A DNA stretch of 49,507 nucleotides from an uncultured Gammaproteobacteria bacterium (GTDB lineage Bacteria; Pseudomonadota; Gammaproteobacteria; Steroidobacterales; GCA-2729495): positions 1-49,507 of the forward strand of contig CAKZWQ010000019.1 of assembly GCA_937921935.1 (NCBI GenBank). Direction: 5' to 3'. The translations under genes were made by a program, and so were the position numbers. A model generated the notes under the pieces. That model made no database searches. It saw only the letters and a list, made by a program, of their open reading frames with translations, and had not been told where the DNA came from. Position 1 is the first letter of the stretch. Each line of letters starts with the position of its first letter. Below are positions 8,840 through 17,373 of this stretch, one piece after another.

Positions 8840-10531
8840 GTGATCGAGTTTGCCGTGAGTAGTCTGCGGGAAAATCCCGAACTGGCGATCTTCCTGACCC
8901 TCAGCATCGGTTACTGGCTTGGCAAAATCAGAATTGGCAGCTTCGAACTGGGGTCTGTCACCGGCGTCTTGCTGGCCGGCATCATCGTCGGGCAACTGGA
9001 TATCACCATTGCACCCCTGGTGAAGTCCGTTTTCTTCATCATGTTCCTGTTTGCGGTAGGTTACGGTGTTGGCCCCCAGTTCGTCCGCGGCATCGCGACG
9101 GACGGCGCGCCCCAGGCAGTCTTCGCCGTTTTAATCACTCTCCTTTGCCTGCTCTCTGTTTATGCCGCCGTCAAAATCCAGGGTTATGACGTGGGTTTTG
9201 CAGCCGGGCTACTGGCCGGCTCACAAACAATTTCCGCTTCCATCGGCCTGGCCACGGATGCCATCAACAAGCTCGGGCTGCCCGCCGATGAAGCCCAGAA
9301 AATGCTGGATCACATTCCGGTGGCCTACGCAGTCGTTTACCTGTGGGGCACCATCGGTACGGGTCTGATTCTGTCCGTGCTGGGACCGAAGCTGCTGGGC
9401 GTGAACCTCGAGGAAGAATGCAAACGCTATGAAAAAGAAATGTCCGGCGGTCAGCCACCCGGCAGCGGCAGGACAGCCTGGCGACAGATTGAAATGCGTG
9501 CCTTTCGAATCGAGACGGGCAGCCGGGCGTTCGGCAAGACGGTGCTGGAGGCGGAAACGGAATTACTCAATGAAGGCCGGGTTTTCACCCAGGGCATACG
9601 AAGAAACGGCGAACTCATTGAGTTCGACGAGACCACGGTCTTTCAGGCCGGCGATATCGTCTCGGCGACTGCCAAGCGGGATGTCATGGTCGGACTGGCC
9701 AACGATGCGACCGAAGTGGAAGACCAGGAATTGCTTGACGTTCCCGCCGAACGAGTCAACGTCGTTGTAACGAACAAGAAAATTACAGGCAGGACAATTC
9801 AGGACCTGGCGGGCGAGAAATTTGCCCGCGGTGTTTACCTGAACAAAATTACCCGCGGCGCAACCTCCGTGGAAATCCCCATCCTGCCGCTGACAGAGAT
9901 TCATCGTGGCGACATTCTGACTATTGTTGGCACCCTGAAGGACACCCAGAAAGTGGTAGATGCCATTGGCTATGCAGACCGCCCGACGGATGCCACGGAC
10001 ATGGTCTGGGTAGGCCTGGCGATAGCCGTCGGTGGCCTGATCGGCGCTATTACGGTGCCGGTTTCCGGCGTGCCTATCACCCTGTCCACGTCCGGCGGTG
10101 CATTGATCGCCGGCATTATTCTGGGCTGGCTGCGGGGCGTGCATCCTACCTTCGGGCGCGTGCCCTCGGGGGCTTTGTGGATGATGAACTCGGTGGGCCT
10201 GAATGTCTTTATTGCCATCGTCGGCATCTCCTCCGGGCCAACTTTCGTGGCCGGCCTGCAGGACGTGGGCTTCGGGATATTTTTCTGGGGGGTTTTTGCC
10301 ACCTCTGTGCCCATGCTACTGGCACCGCTGATCGGCAAATACATATTCAAGTTTGACCCGGCCATCAATCTGGGCATCTGCGGCGGCGCGCGCACCAGCA
10401 CTGCCTCTGTCGCCATGGTCGGTGATGTGGCCAAGAGCAATGTGCCGATGCTGGGCTACACGGTACCTTATGCAGTGGCTAACACGACTCTGACACTCTG
10501 GGGCCTGGTCATCGTTTTAATGGTGACGTGA
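8840..10531 (+). CDS. AspT-type aspartate/alanine (or glutamate/GABA) exchanger, AAEX family
   Basis: 563 residues, GTG start with GAGG upstream. Two hydrophobic halves (about residues 1-190 and 385-563, five to six segments each) flank a soluble centre with two TrkA-C/RCK_C-like domains (FRIETGSRAFGKTVLEAE... and VNVVVTNKKITGRTIQDL...), the exact architecture of AspT antiporters. The repeated membrane blocks GYGVGPQFVRGI...AAGLLAGSQTISASIGLA and GGARTSTASVAMVGDVAKSNVPMLGYTVPYAVANT match the family. AspT exchanges an acidic amino acid for its decarboxylation product, generating a proton motive force. With glutamate decarboxylase next door, glutamate/GABA exchange is the natural inference rather than aspartate/alanine. 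Confidence 0.9.
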   Translation: MIEFAVSSLRENPELAIFLTLSIGYWLGKIRIGSFELGSVTGVLLAGIIVGQLDITIAPLVKSVFFIMFLFAVGYGVGPQFVRGIATDGAPQAVFAVLITLLCLLSVYAAVKIQGYDVGFAAGLLAGSQTISASIGLATDAINKLGLPADEAQKMLDHIPVAYAVVYLWGTIGTGLILSVLGPKLLGVNLEEECKRYEKEMSGGQPPGSGRTAWRQIEMRAFRIETGSRAFGKTVLEAETELLNEGRVFTQGIRRNGELIEFDETTVFQAGDIVSATAKRDVMVGLANDATEVEDQELLDVPAERVNVVVTNKKITGRTIQDLAGEKFARGVYLNKITRGATSVEIPILPLTEIHRGDILTIVGTLKDTQKVVDAIGYADRPTDATDMVWVGLAIAVGGLIGAITVPVSGVPITLSTSGGALIAGIILGWLRGVHPTFGRVPSGALWMMNSVGLNVFIAIVGISSGPTFVAGLQDVGFGIFFWGVFATSVPMLLAPLIGKYIFKFDPAINLGICGGARTSTASVAMVGDVAKSNVPMLGYTVPYAVANTTLTLWGLVIVLMVT

Positions 10532-10604
10532 TTCACGTCATACCCTTAAGAAATCAAGCTATTTCTGCACCGATAAACACTGAAACGGTAATTCACTATT
10601 CACG

Positions 10605-10623
10605 GTCATGCTTTGCGCATGAC
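10605..10623 (+). promoter_or_regulatory. Perfect inverted repeat upstream of gadB
   Basis: GTCATGC (10605-10611) and GCATGAC (10617-10623) form a seven-base perfect dyad with a five-base spacer, 26 bases before the gadB ATG and just before its AAAGGGG ribosome-binding site. It could be an operator or an RNA hairpin controlling gadB separately from the antiporter; there is no direct evidence for either. Confidence 0.4.
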
Positions 10624-10649
10624 AGATAAGCGCCAAAGGGGCAAAACTC

Positions 10650-12014
10650 ATGACAGACACAGAAAAGCACCATAATCCCTACGAAGAATTCAATATGGAA
10701 GTTCCCAAAGAGAACTTTCCGCAGGACTCTATTTCTGCCCGTGCCGCAAAGGCACTGATTGAATCAGCCATGTGGACGGACGCGAACCCCATGCTGAATC
10801 TGTCGAGCTTCGTTACCACGTATATGGAGCCGGAAGTTAAGGAGATCATGTCCAACCACGTGGCCCTCAACTACGTCGACCATGACATGTACCCCAAGAC
10901 CTACGCCATGGAGCAAATCATGGTGAAGTGGCTTCATGACCTGTGGAATGGACCCAAGGGCATTGAGCCCTATGGGGCAGCCACGGTGGGGAGTTCGGAA
11001 GCCTGTATGCTGGCCGGCCTGGCTCACAAGTGGAACTGGCGCCAGGCGCGTGAAGCTGCCGGCAAGGATGCCTCCAAGCCCAACATGGTCACGGGCGGCA
11101 ACGTCCAGATCGTGTGGAAGAAGTTCATGCGCTATTTCGACGTTGAGGACCATATTATTCCGCTGAAGCCCGGCAACTACCGTCTGACCGCAGAACATCT
11201 CGATGAATACGTAAACGAGAACACCATCTGTGTCGTGGCTATCGCCGGACAGACTTTCACCGGGGAAGACGACGATATTCAGGAGATCCATGACTGGCTG
11301 GACGAATACGAAAAGAAAACCGGTATCTCCATCCCCCTGCATATTGATGGCGCGTCGGGTGGTTTCGTCAACCCCTTCCTCTACCCGGACTACGAGTGGG
11401 ACTTCCGCCTGCCGCGAGTCGCGTCTATCAATGCCTCCGGCCACAAATTCGGCCTGGTGTACCCGGGTATTGGCTGGGTGGTTTTTCGTGAAAAATCCAT
11501 CTTCAATGAAGGCCTGATTTTCTACGTGAACTACCTGGGCGGCGAATCCCCCACAGCGACCCTGAATTTCAGTCGAAACGCCGCCCAGATCATTGCTCAG
11601 TGCTACAAGTTCCTGCGCCACGGTCGCGAGGGTTATACCCAGATCATGCAGATGACCATGGACAACACCGAGCGCCTGCGAGAAAAGCTGATCGAAAGCG
11701 GCTACTTCACCATCATGAATGAAACCCAGCGCATACCGGTGGTGGCACTGACACTTCACGATGACATCAAGAATTTCAACGAATTCGATGTGTCTTTCAA
11801 GGTCCGCGAGAAAGGCTGGGTCCTGTCGGCTTACACCATGCCACCCAATGCGGAATCGGTGAATTCACTGCGCATCGTGGTGCGGCCGCACCTGAACCGG
11901 ACAGTTGTAGGCCAATTGGCTGAGGACATTATTGCGGCCTGTGACTACCTCAAGGAGCATGGCGGCACGGCCACGCCCCCGGCCCTGCACAAGCATAGTG
12001 CGCCCAAGTGCTAA
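10650..12014 (+). CDS. gadB: Glutamate decarboxylase (PLP-dependent)
   Basis: 454 residues, close to E. coli GadA/B (466). The PLP region is typical: HIDGASGGFVNPF (acidic residue and His stacking on the cofactor) and SINASGHKFG with the Schiff-base lysine at about residue 266. The substrate-side blocks GSSEACMLAGLAHKW and GQTFTGEDDDIQEIHDWLD are also as in glutamate decarboxylases. It converts L-glutamate to GABA and CO2, consuming a cytoplasmic proton. The C-terminus ends in a His-rich tail (LHKHSAPKC), reminiscent of the C-terminal histidine that gates pH response in E. coli GadB. It lies between the AspT-type antiporter and a Na+/H+ antiporter, as in an acid-resistance or energy-conserving GABA module. 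Confidence 0.95.
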   Translation: MTDTEKHHNPYEEFNMEVPKENFPQDSISARAAKALIESAMWTDANPMLNLSSFVTTYMEPEVKEIMSNHVALNYVDHDMYPKTYAMEQIMVKWLHDLWNGPKGIEPYGAATVGSSEACMLAGLAHKWNWRQAREAAGKDASKPNMVTGGNVQIVWKKFMRYFDVEDHIIPLKPGNYRLTAEHLDEYVNENTICVVAIAGQTFTGEDDDIQEIHDWLDEYEKKTGISIPLHIDGASGGFVNPFLYPDYEWDFRLPRVASINASGHKFGLVYPGIGWVVFREKSIFNEGLIFYVNYLGGESPTATLNFSRNAAQIIAQCYKFLRHGREGYTQIMQMTMDNTERLREKLIESGYFTIMNETQRIPVVALTLHDDIKNFNEFDVSFKVREKGWVLSAYTMPPNAESVNSLRIVVRPHLNRTVVGQLAEDIIAACDYLKEHGGTATPPALHKHSAPKC

Positions 12015-12026
12015 GACGGCTGGACA

Positions 12027-12050
12027 CCGCCCGGCGGCAGCGCCGGGCGG
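12027..12050 (+). terminator. GC hairpin after gadB
   Basis: CCGCCCGGCG (12027-12036) and CGCCGGGCGG (12041-12050) make a perfect ten-base stem with a GCAG loop, starting 12 bases after the gadB stop. No T-run follows, so it is more likely an mRNA 3' stabiliser or pause site between gadB and the antiporter gene than a full terminator. Confidence 0.5.
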
Positions 12051-12083
12051 CTGACACCTGATCTGGATTGGGGGCTCAGGGGG

Positions 12084-13343
12084 ATGCACGAGGAACAATT
12101 GCTGACAACGACGGTTATCGTCGTGCTGCTGCTCTTCGTGGCCGCCATATCAGCCATTGTCACAAGAAAGATCAGCTTCCCCTATACGGTGGGTCTGGTC
12201 GTTGTCGGCATGCTGCTCGGCCTGGCCGCCAGCGAGATATCGTGGCTCGCCCCGATGCAGGAGATAGAACTCTCGCGCGAAATCATTCTTTTCGTCATCC
12301 TGCCCACCCTGCTCTTCGATGCGGCAATCAACGTTCACGCGAAGGTATTACTCAAGAGCATCGCGCCGATCCTGGTACTGGCCACTATTGGTCTCCTGAT
12401 ATCTACAGCCATCGTTGGCGTTGGCATGGGGCAGTTCTCGCCGCTGCCGCTGGGCGTCGCCCTGCTCTTCGGTGCACTGATCTCCGCGACGGACCCGGTT
12501 GCTGTGATTGCGCTATTCAGGGAATTGGGGGTTAATGAACAACTCAGCACACTGGTGGATGGGGAAAGCCTGTTCAATGACGCCACCGCGATTGTGGTCT
12601 TTAACCTGATTCTCGCCATCGTGCTGACCAGCGGGGGCAGCCTGGGGGAGTACCCCATAGCGGCAGCCGTGGGTAATTTCCTGCTGGTCTTCTTCGGCGG
12701 ACTGCTGGTGGGAGTGACGCTCGGCGTCACTCTGATCGTCTTGATGCGCCTGGCCGGTGACGATGTTCTCGCACAGATTGCCCTGACATCAGTGATTGCT
12801 TATGTGGCATTCATCGTGGCCGACTATTTCCTCGGCCTGTCCGGTGTCATGGCCGTGGTGGGTGCCGGCGTCTTCGCGGCCTGGCGAGCAAAGCAGATCT
12901 TTGCCCAGGAGATACGGAAATACATCGCCAGCTACTGGGAATATGCGGCCTTCGTGGCCAACAGCTTGATATTCCTGTTGATCGGGCTGACTGAATTTGA
13001 GCACTTCGAAAATTTTGCCCAACGCGCCGACCACCTCGCTTACGTGGCGGCTGCCATTGCAATAGTGCTGGTCGCCCGGGCGGTGGTGGTCTATGGCCTG
13101 ACACCCGTGATCAACGCACTCTCAAAAGCCGACCCCGTCGACCGCCCTTATCAACATGTGATGTTCTGGGGTGGCCTGCGCGGTGCGATCCCGCTGGCAC
13201 TCGTGCTGGGCCTGCCACGGGACTTCGCTTACCGTCCGCTGCTGCTGGATCTGACCTTCGGCGTGGTGCTCTTTTCCCTGCTGGTCCAGGGCACCACAAT
13301 CAACAAGATGCTGCAGGTCCTGAAACTGAGCAAGGCAAGCTGA
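12084..13343 (+). CDS. Na+(K+)/H+ antiporter, CPA1 (NhaP-type) family
   Basis: 419 residues with about 12 membrane segments and a very short C-terminal tail (no regulatory TrkA or cNMP domain). Diagnostic CPA1 sequences are ISATDPVAVIALF and VDGESLFNDATAIVVF (the ND ion-binding motif), plus the late WGGLRGAIPLALVLGLP block with the conserved arginine. It exchanges cytoplasmic Na+ or K+ for protons across the inner membrane. Between gadB and glutaminase, it would couple the proton economy of glutamate decarboxylation with Na+ used by the GltS-type symporter at 15895. The preferred cation cannot be read from sequence. Confidence 0.92.
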   Translation: MHEEQLLTTTVIVVLLLFVAAISAIVTRKISFPYTVGLVVVGMLLGLAASEISWLAPMQEIELSREIILFVILPTLLFDAAINVHAKVLLKSIAPILVLATIGLLISTAIVGVGMGQFSPLPLGVALLFGALISATDPVAVIALFRELGVNEQLSTLVDGESLFNDATAIVVFNLILAIVLTSGGSLGEYPIAAAVGNFLLVFFGGLLVGVTLGVTLIVLMRLAGDDVLAQIALTSVIAYVAFIVADYFLGLSGVMAVVGAGVFAAWRAKQIFAQEIRKYIASYWEYAAFVANSLIFLLIGLTEFEHFENFAQRADHLAYVAAAIAIVLVARAVVVYGLTPVINALSKADPVDRPYQHVMFWGGLRGAIPLALVLGLPRDFAYRPLLLDLTFGVVLFSLLVQGTTINKMLQVLKLSKAS

Positions 13344-13405
13344 ACAGAATTTTTATGTCGTTACTCGTCTTGGACAAGCGACGAGTCAGAAAAGAGGAAA
13401 CAGAA

Positions 13406-14458
13406 ATGATCAGCCATGAAAGCAGACTCAACTCCTTCTCCACCGCGCTGGTCGGCGTGGCGGCGATGGTGGTATTCAACCTGACAGGCTGTGCCACGGC
13501 TGATGCGCGTGACACATCCATGCTCAATGCAGTGGAACTTCAACGCGTGGTGGACGAAGCCCATGCGAAATACAAGGATCTGAAGGACGGCAAGAATGCG
13601 GATTACATCCCGATCCTGGCCACGATCCCGTCGGAGTTGTTCGGTGTCGTCATCGTGACCAATGATGGCAAGGCCTTCACTGCCGGCGATACCGACTATG
13701 CCTTTGCCATTGAATCCACATCCAAACCGTTCAACCTCGCGCTGGTGATGCAGGAGCAGGGACCGGAAGCCGTACAGGAAAAGATCGGCGTCGAGCCCAC
13801 GGGCCTGCCCTTCAATTCCAAGATCGCCCTGGAACTGCTGAAGGCGCGGTCCGTTAACCCGCTGGTGAACGCGGGGGCAATCGCCCAGGTCAGCATGGTG
13901 GAAGCGAAAGACGAAGACGAACGCTGGGCCAAGGTCCTCGGCAACATGAGCGATTTTGCCGGCGTAGACGAACTACCGCTGAGTGATGAGACCTTCAAGT
14001 CGGAATATGAGACCTCCTGGTCAAACCGGGCCATTGCCAACCTGCTTTATAACTACGACCGCCTGTACGCGGACCCAGAAGAGTCCATGCGGGTGTACAC
14101 GAAGCAGTGTTCCCTGCTGGTCACGACCAAGGAACTGGGAGTAATGGGCGCGACCCTGTCCAACGGGGGCGTCAATCCGGTCACAGGTAAACGGCTCCTG
14201 AACGAAGAATACGTGCCGGAACTGCTTTCCGTGATGCTGACTGCCGGCTTCTACGATGAGTCCGGTGAGTGGTCCTATAACGCGGGCCTGCCGGCCAAGA
14301 CCGGCGTGGGCGGCGGCATCGTCGCCGTGGTACCGGGGAAGATGGCCATCGCCGCCTTCTCACCGCGCCTGAACGAGGCCGGCAACAGTATTCGCGCGAC
14401 CAAGGCGATCAACTACATATCCAACCAGCTGAATCTCAGCATTTTTGAGGGGAAATAG
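13406..14458 (+). CDS. glsA: Glutaminase (serine-dependent beta-lactamase-like family), predicted lipoprotein
   Basis: 350 residues from the ATG at 13406, chosen because AGAGGAAA lies upstream; 17 further codons are open but lack an RBS. Family landmarks are the catalytic SxxK, S104-T-S-K107 in FAIESTSKPFNLAL, then VNPLVNAGAIAQVSM, the Asn/Tyr region and KTGVGGGIVAVVPG. It hydrolyses glutamine to glutamate plus ammonia. Oddity: the N-terminus is a lipoprotein-like signal ending NLTGC (a good lipobox), with a linker before the enzyme domain, whereas E. coli glutaminases are cytoplasmic. It therefore probably works in the periplasm. It follows the antiporter by 62 bases and precedes the porin by three. 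Confidence 0.92.
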   Translation: MISHESRLNSFSTALVGVAAMVVFNLTGCATADARDTSMLNAVELQRVVDEAHAKYKDLKDGKNADYIPILATIPSELFGVVIVTNDGKAFTAGDTDYAFAIESTSKPFNLALVMQEQGPEAVQEKIGVEPTGLPFNSKIALELLKARSVNPLVNAGAIAQVSMVEAKDEDERWAKVLGNMSDFAGVDELPLSDETFKSEYETSWSNRAIANLLYNYDRLYADPEESMRVYTKQCSLLVTTKELGVMGATLSNGGVNPVTGKRLLNEEYVPELLSVMLTAGFYDESGEWSYNAGLPAKTGVGGGIVAVVPGKMAIAAFSPRLNEAGNSIRATKAINYISNQLNLSIFEGK

Positions 14459-14461
14459 AGG

Positions 14462-15781
14462 ATGATTAGGGGAAACCATTCGGGGCCTGTCCAAGCAAGC
14501 CCCACACGCGCACGTGCGAACTGGGCTGCAGCAGCCCTGGCAGGTGCCTGCCTGCTGAACCCACTGCAATCCCTGGCCGGCGCTCATGAGGGCGGCCAGG
14601 CTGCAGAGGGCTTCCAGATCGGCGACCTGGCCCTGAATATCTACGGCTTCGTGATGGCCGACACCATCTACGACTTCAAGCGCGTGGATCCGGACTGGAA
14701 CGACACCTTGCGTGTTTCCACCATCGCGACCCGGGGCGAACCCTTCGGCGGTGACGGCGAAGTCGTCTTCGGTGTGCGCCAGTCGCGGATTGGCTTCGAC
14801 AGCAACTTCAAGACAGACAACGGCGACGTGCGTGCCCTGTTCGAATGGGAACTGTTTGGTACCGGTGGTGATGCCGGCCAGACAACGCCCCGCCTGCGTC
14901 ATGCCTGGGTGGAATGGAAAGACTTCGGCGCCGGTCAGTACTGGTCCAACTTCATGGATATCTCCGTGTTCCCCAATACCATCGACTACTGGGGTCCGAC
15001 GGGCATGATTTTCTACCGAAATAAGCAGTTACGATACACCTTCCCCTTCGAAAGCTCGGAACTGGCCTTCTCCCTTGAGGATCCCGATACTGCCCTGAGC
15101 GTGGGTCGCTTTCGTGATGAGTCAGTCTGCGAGATACCCGGGGCACCGGTCGGCAACTGTGACTCCACCATTGGCGACGTGGTCCAGAAGGATAACGACG
15201 TCCCGGATCTTACCGCCCGGTATCGCGATGAGACCAACTGGGGACACTGGCAAATCGCCGGCATGCTGCGCAAGCTGGGCTACGAGCGCACCGACAATGG
15301 TAAGAGCGACTACGAGACCGGCTGGGGCTTCAACGGCAGTACGGTGATCAACACCTTCGGTCGTGACCAGTTAAAACTGCAGGTCGCGTGGGGTGAAGGT
15401 ATCGGCAACTACTTCAACGATGGTGGTCTGGATCTGGCGCCCAGCGATGCTGATCTGGCGACCACTGATGCTGAAGCGGTTGAGATCCTGGGCATCGTGG
15501 CCTACTACGATCACTACTGGAACGATAAATGGTCAACCTCCATTGGCTGGAGCATGACCGATCTGGACACCGAGGATGGCCAGGCGGACACGGAATTCGA
15601 GAAGGGTCAGATCGCCTCACTGAACCTGCTGCACTACCCTACCGAGCACGTAATGCTCGGGCTGGAGGGCAGCTGGGGCCAGCGCGAGGATGTGGATGGT
15701 GAAGACGGTGATGACTACCGGGTACAGTTTTCCATCAAGGTGGACTGGGCCCTGGCTGACCTCATGAAGAAAAAGCCCTGA
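14462..15781 (+). CDS. DcaP-like outer-membrane porin
   Basis: 439 residues, with a long N-terminal leader whose hydrophobic stretch AAAALAGACLLNPLQSLAGA acts as signal peptide. The mature region starts with FQIGDLALNIYGFVMADTIYD and has FGVRQSRIGFDSNF, LFEWELFG, RLRHAWVEW and FGAGQYWSNFMD, the recognisable early strands of the DcaP-like trimeric porin family. DcaP porins take up anionic or dicarboxylic small molecules, so glutamate or glutamine entry is plausible here (inference). The start is three bases after the glutaminase stop, so the two are co-translated. An intrinsic terminator closes the unit. Confidence 0.88.
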   Translation: MIRGNHSGPVQASPTRARANWAAAALAGACLLNPLQSLAGAHEGGQAAEGFQIGDLALNIYGFVMADTIYDFKRVDPDWNDTLRVSTIATRGEPFGGDGEVVFGVRQSRIGFDSNFKTDNGDVRALFEWELFGTGGDAGQTTPRLRHAWVEWKDFGAGQYWSNFMDISVFPNTIDYWGPTGMIFYRNKQLRYTFPFESSELAFSLEDPDTALSVGRFRDESVCEIPGAPVGNCDSTIGDVVQKDNDVPDLTARYRDETNWGHWQIAGMLRKLGYERTDNGKSDYETGWGFNGSTVINTFGRDQLKLQVAWGEGIGNYFNDGGLDLAPSDADLATTDAEAVEILGIVAYYDHYWNDKWSTSIGWSMTDLDTEDGQADTEFEKGQIASLNLLHYPTEHVMLGLEGSWGQREDVDGEDGDDYRVQFSIKVDWALADLMKKKP

Positions 15782-15814
15782 AGAAAACAGTCACCAGATT
15801 ATTGCTACCCAATA

Positions 15815-15841
15815 AAAACCCCGCCGATGGCGGGGTTTTCT
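15815..15841 (+). terminator. Rho-independent terminator after the porin gene
   Basis: AAAACCCCGCC (15815-15825), loop GAT, and GGCGGGGTTTT (15829-15839) form a seven-base GC stem extended by A-T pairs with a T-tract. It ends the antiporter-gadB-glutaminase-porin unit and, being A-rich on the left, can also serve minus-strand gltS. Confidence 0.9.
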
Positions 15842-15894
15842 TATTGGCAGATATTTTGGCAACCAGTCACCGGGAATAAGCCTGTCTAATCGCC

Positions 15895-17139
15895 TTATTC
15901 AAATCCTACCCAGCCCGTGATGATAGCGATAAAAAACTTGATTACGCTGGCATTCAGAATGTCGATAAAAAAAGCACCGATCAAGGGCACAACCAGAAAA
16001 GCCTTTGGTGAAGGACCATAGCGCGTGGTGACTGCGTCCATATTGGCAATGGCGACGGGCGTCGCGCCCAAACCCAGGCCAGCAAAACCTGCCGCAATCA
16101 CCACGGCGTCATAGTTACGACCCATGTAACGAAATACAACAAAGACGGCGAAAAACCCCATAACCAAAATCTGCAGGAACAGCACGAACAACACCAGACC
16201 AGCCGCGTTTGCCAGCAGCCAAAGCTGCAGACTGATCATGCTCATACTCAGGAATACATTGAGGCTTACTTCCGCAAAACCTTCAACTACTCCTTCGTGA
16301 ATCGGCCGACGGGCCACATCCATCAGATTCGTAATAACGATAGCCACGCCCATTGCGGTAAGAAAACCCGGTAGTAATACGCCCTGGGCGAACAGGAATC
16401 GATTAACCACATCACCCACACTCACACAGACGGACAAAATCAACAGGGTCGTCAGCAAGTTAAACAGTCGGTCCCTGCCATCCGCTTCAGCTCCACCCGT
16501 GTCGGACCCGGAAGAAACCAGCCAGCTCATTAAGGAGCGTGGCCCCGGTGACTCAATTTCGTTGTGCAGAATCAGCCAGCGAGCGATGGGCCCGCCAAGA
16601 AGTCCGCCGGCGACCAGCCCCAGGGTCGCAAAAATCACGCCCAGCATGCTGGCCTCACTCAGCCCCGCCGCTTCAGCTTCCGCGCCCCAGGCGATCGCCG
16701 TGCCATGACCACCGGCAAAAGAAATACTGCCGGCCATCAGCCCATAGCCGGGGTGATAGCCACTGAGTGTTGCAACCGCCACACCAACCAGGTCCTGCAC
16801 AATAAGGAACAAAGCCGATATGCCGATGAGCATCAGCAGCGCCTTACCGCCCCGCAGCAGTACGCTCAGTTTCGCCGACAAGCCGACGGTGCTGAAAAAA
16901 ACCAGCAACAACAGATCACGAAAGCGCATTTCGAAATCCAGCTGGATATCACCGTAGCTATACAGCAAGGCCGCACCCAAACTGAACAACAAGCCACCTG
17001 TGACAGCCGGCGGAATGTAGTTGTCGCCAAGAATCCGCACGTGGCGATTCAGAAACATGCCGATGAACAGCACCACGATACTGATAGACAGTCCGTCCAT
17101 AGCCTCGATAGTGACAATGCTGATCTCGGCTTCAGGCAT
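15895..17139 (-). CDS. gltS: Sodium/glutamate symporter, GltS (ESS) family
   Basis: 414 residues, about ten membrane segments. The two inverted repeats each carry Gly-rich re-entrant loops; the diagnostic AGGHGTAIAWG (about residue 150) and FAGLGLGATPVAIANMDAVTTRYG match GltS. It imports glutamate with Na+. It is convergent with the porin unit, from which a shared terminator separates it, and its product is the exact substrate of GadB. It is a single gene with its own promoter in 17140-17300. Confidence 0.93.
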   Translation of the reverse strand: MPEAEISIVTIEAMDGLSISIVVLFIGMFLNRHVRILGDNYIPPAVTGGLLFSLGAALLYSYGDIQLDFEMRFRDLLLLVFFSTVGLSAKLSVLLRGGKALLMLIGISALFLIVQDLVGVAVATLSGYHPGYGLMAGSISFAGGHGTAIAWGAEAEAAGLSEASMLGVIFATLGLVAGGLLGGPIARWLILHNEIESPGPRSLMSWLVSSGSDTGGAEADGRDRLFNLLTTLLILSVCVSVGDVVNRFLFAQGVLLPGFLTAMGVAIVITNLMDVARRPIHEGVVEGFAEVSLNVFLSMSMISLQLWLLANAAGLVLFVLFLQILVMGFFAVFVVFRYMGRNYDAVVIAAGFAGLGLGATPVAIANMDAVTTRYGPSPKAFLVVPLIGAFFIDILNASVIKFFIAIITGWVGFE

Positions 17140-17299
17140 TAAATTGCTTCTGTCACTCGATTACCGCCCTGCAAAAAGCCGACTGGTGACGATAAGAGAA
17201 ATACACATCGAGCGGGCATTTCTGCATCGACGCCAGGGTGATCGTGCCCCGTGTACCCGACCCATTCCAATCAGTTACTCCGAGGTCATTTCGGTGACA

Positions 17300-17362
17300 G
17301 TTCACTTATCGCACATCTCTTAATAGCTGCGACGAACTGTGTGATTTGAGAGACAAGTGAAC
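17300..17362. repeat. Imperfect long inverted repeat between gltS and the V-ATPase operon
   Basis: GTTCACTT (17300-17307) pairs with AAGTGAAC (17355-17362), and inside it TCTCT (17316-17320) pairs with AGAGA (17349-17353). The structure lies 12 bases beyond the atpA-type stop at 17374 on the minus strand. There is no T-run, so it may be a 3' stabilising structure for the ATPase message or an operator upstream of gltS. Confidence 0.35.
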
Positions 17363-17373
17363 CGTCGCCGCAA

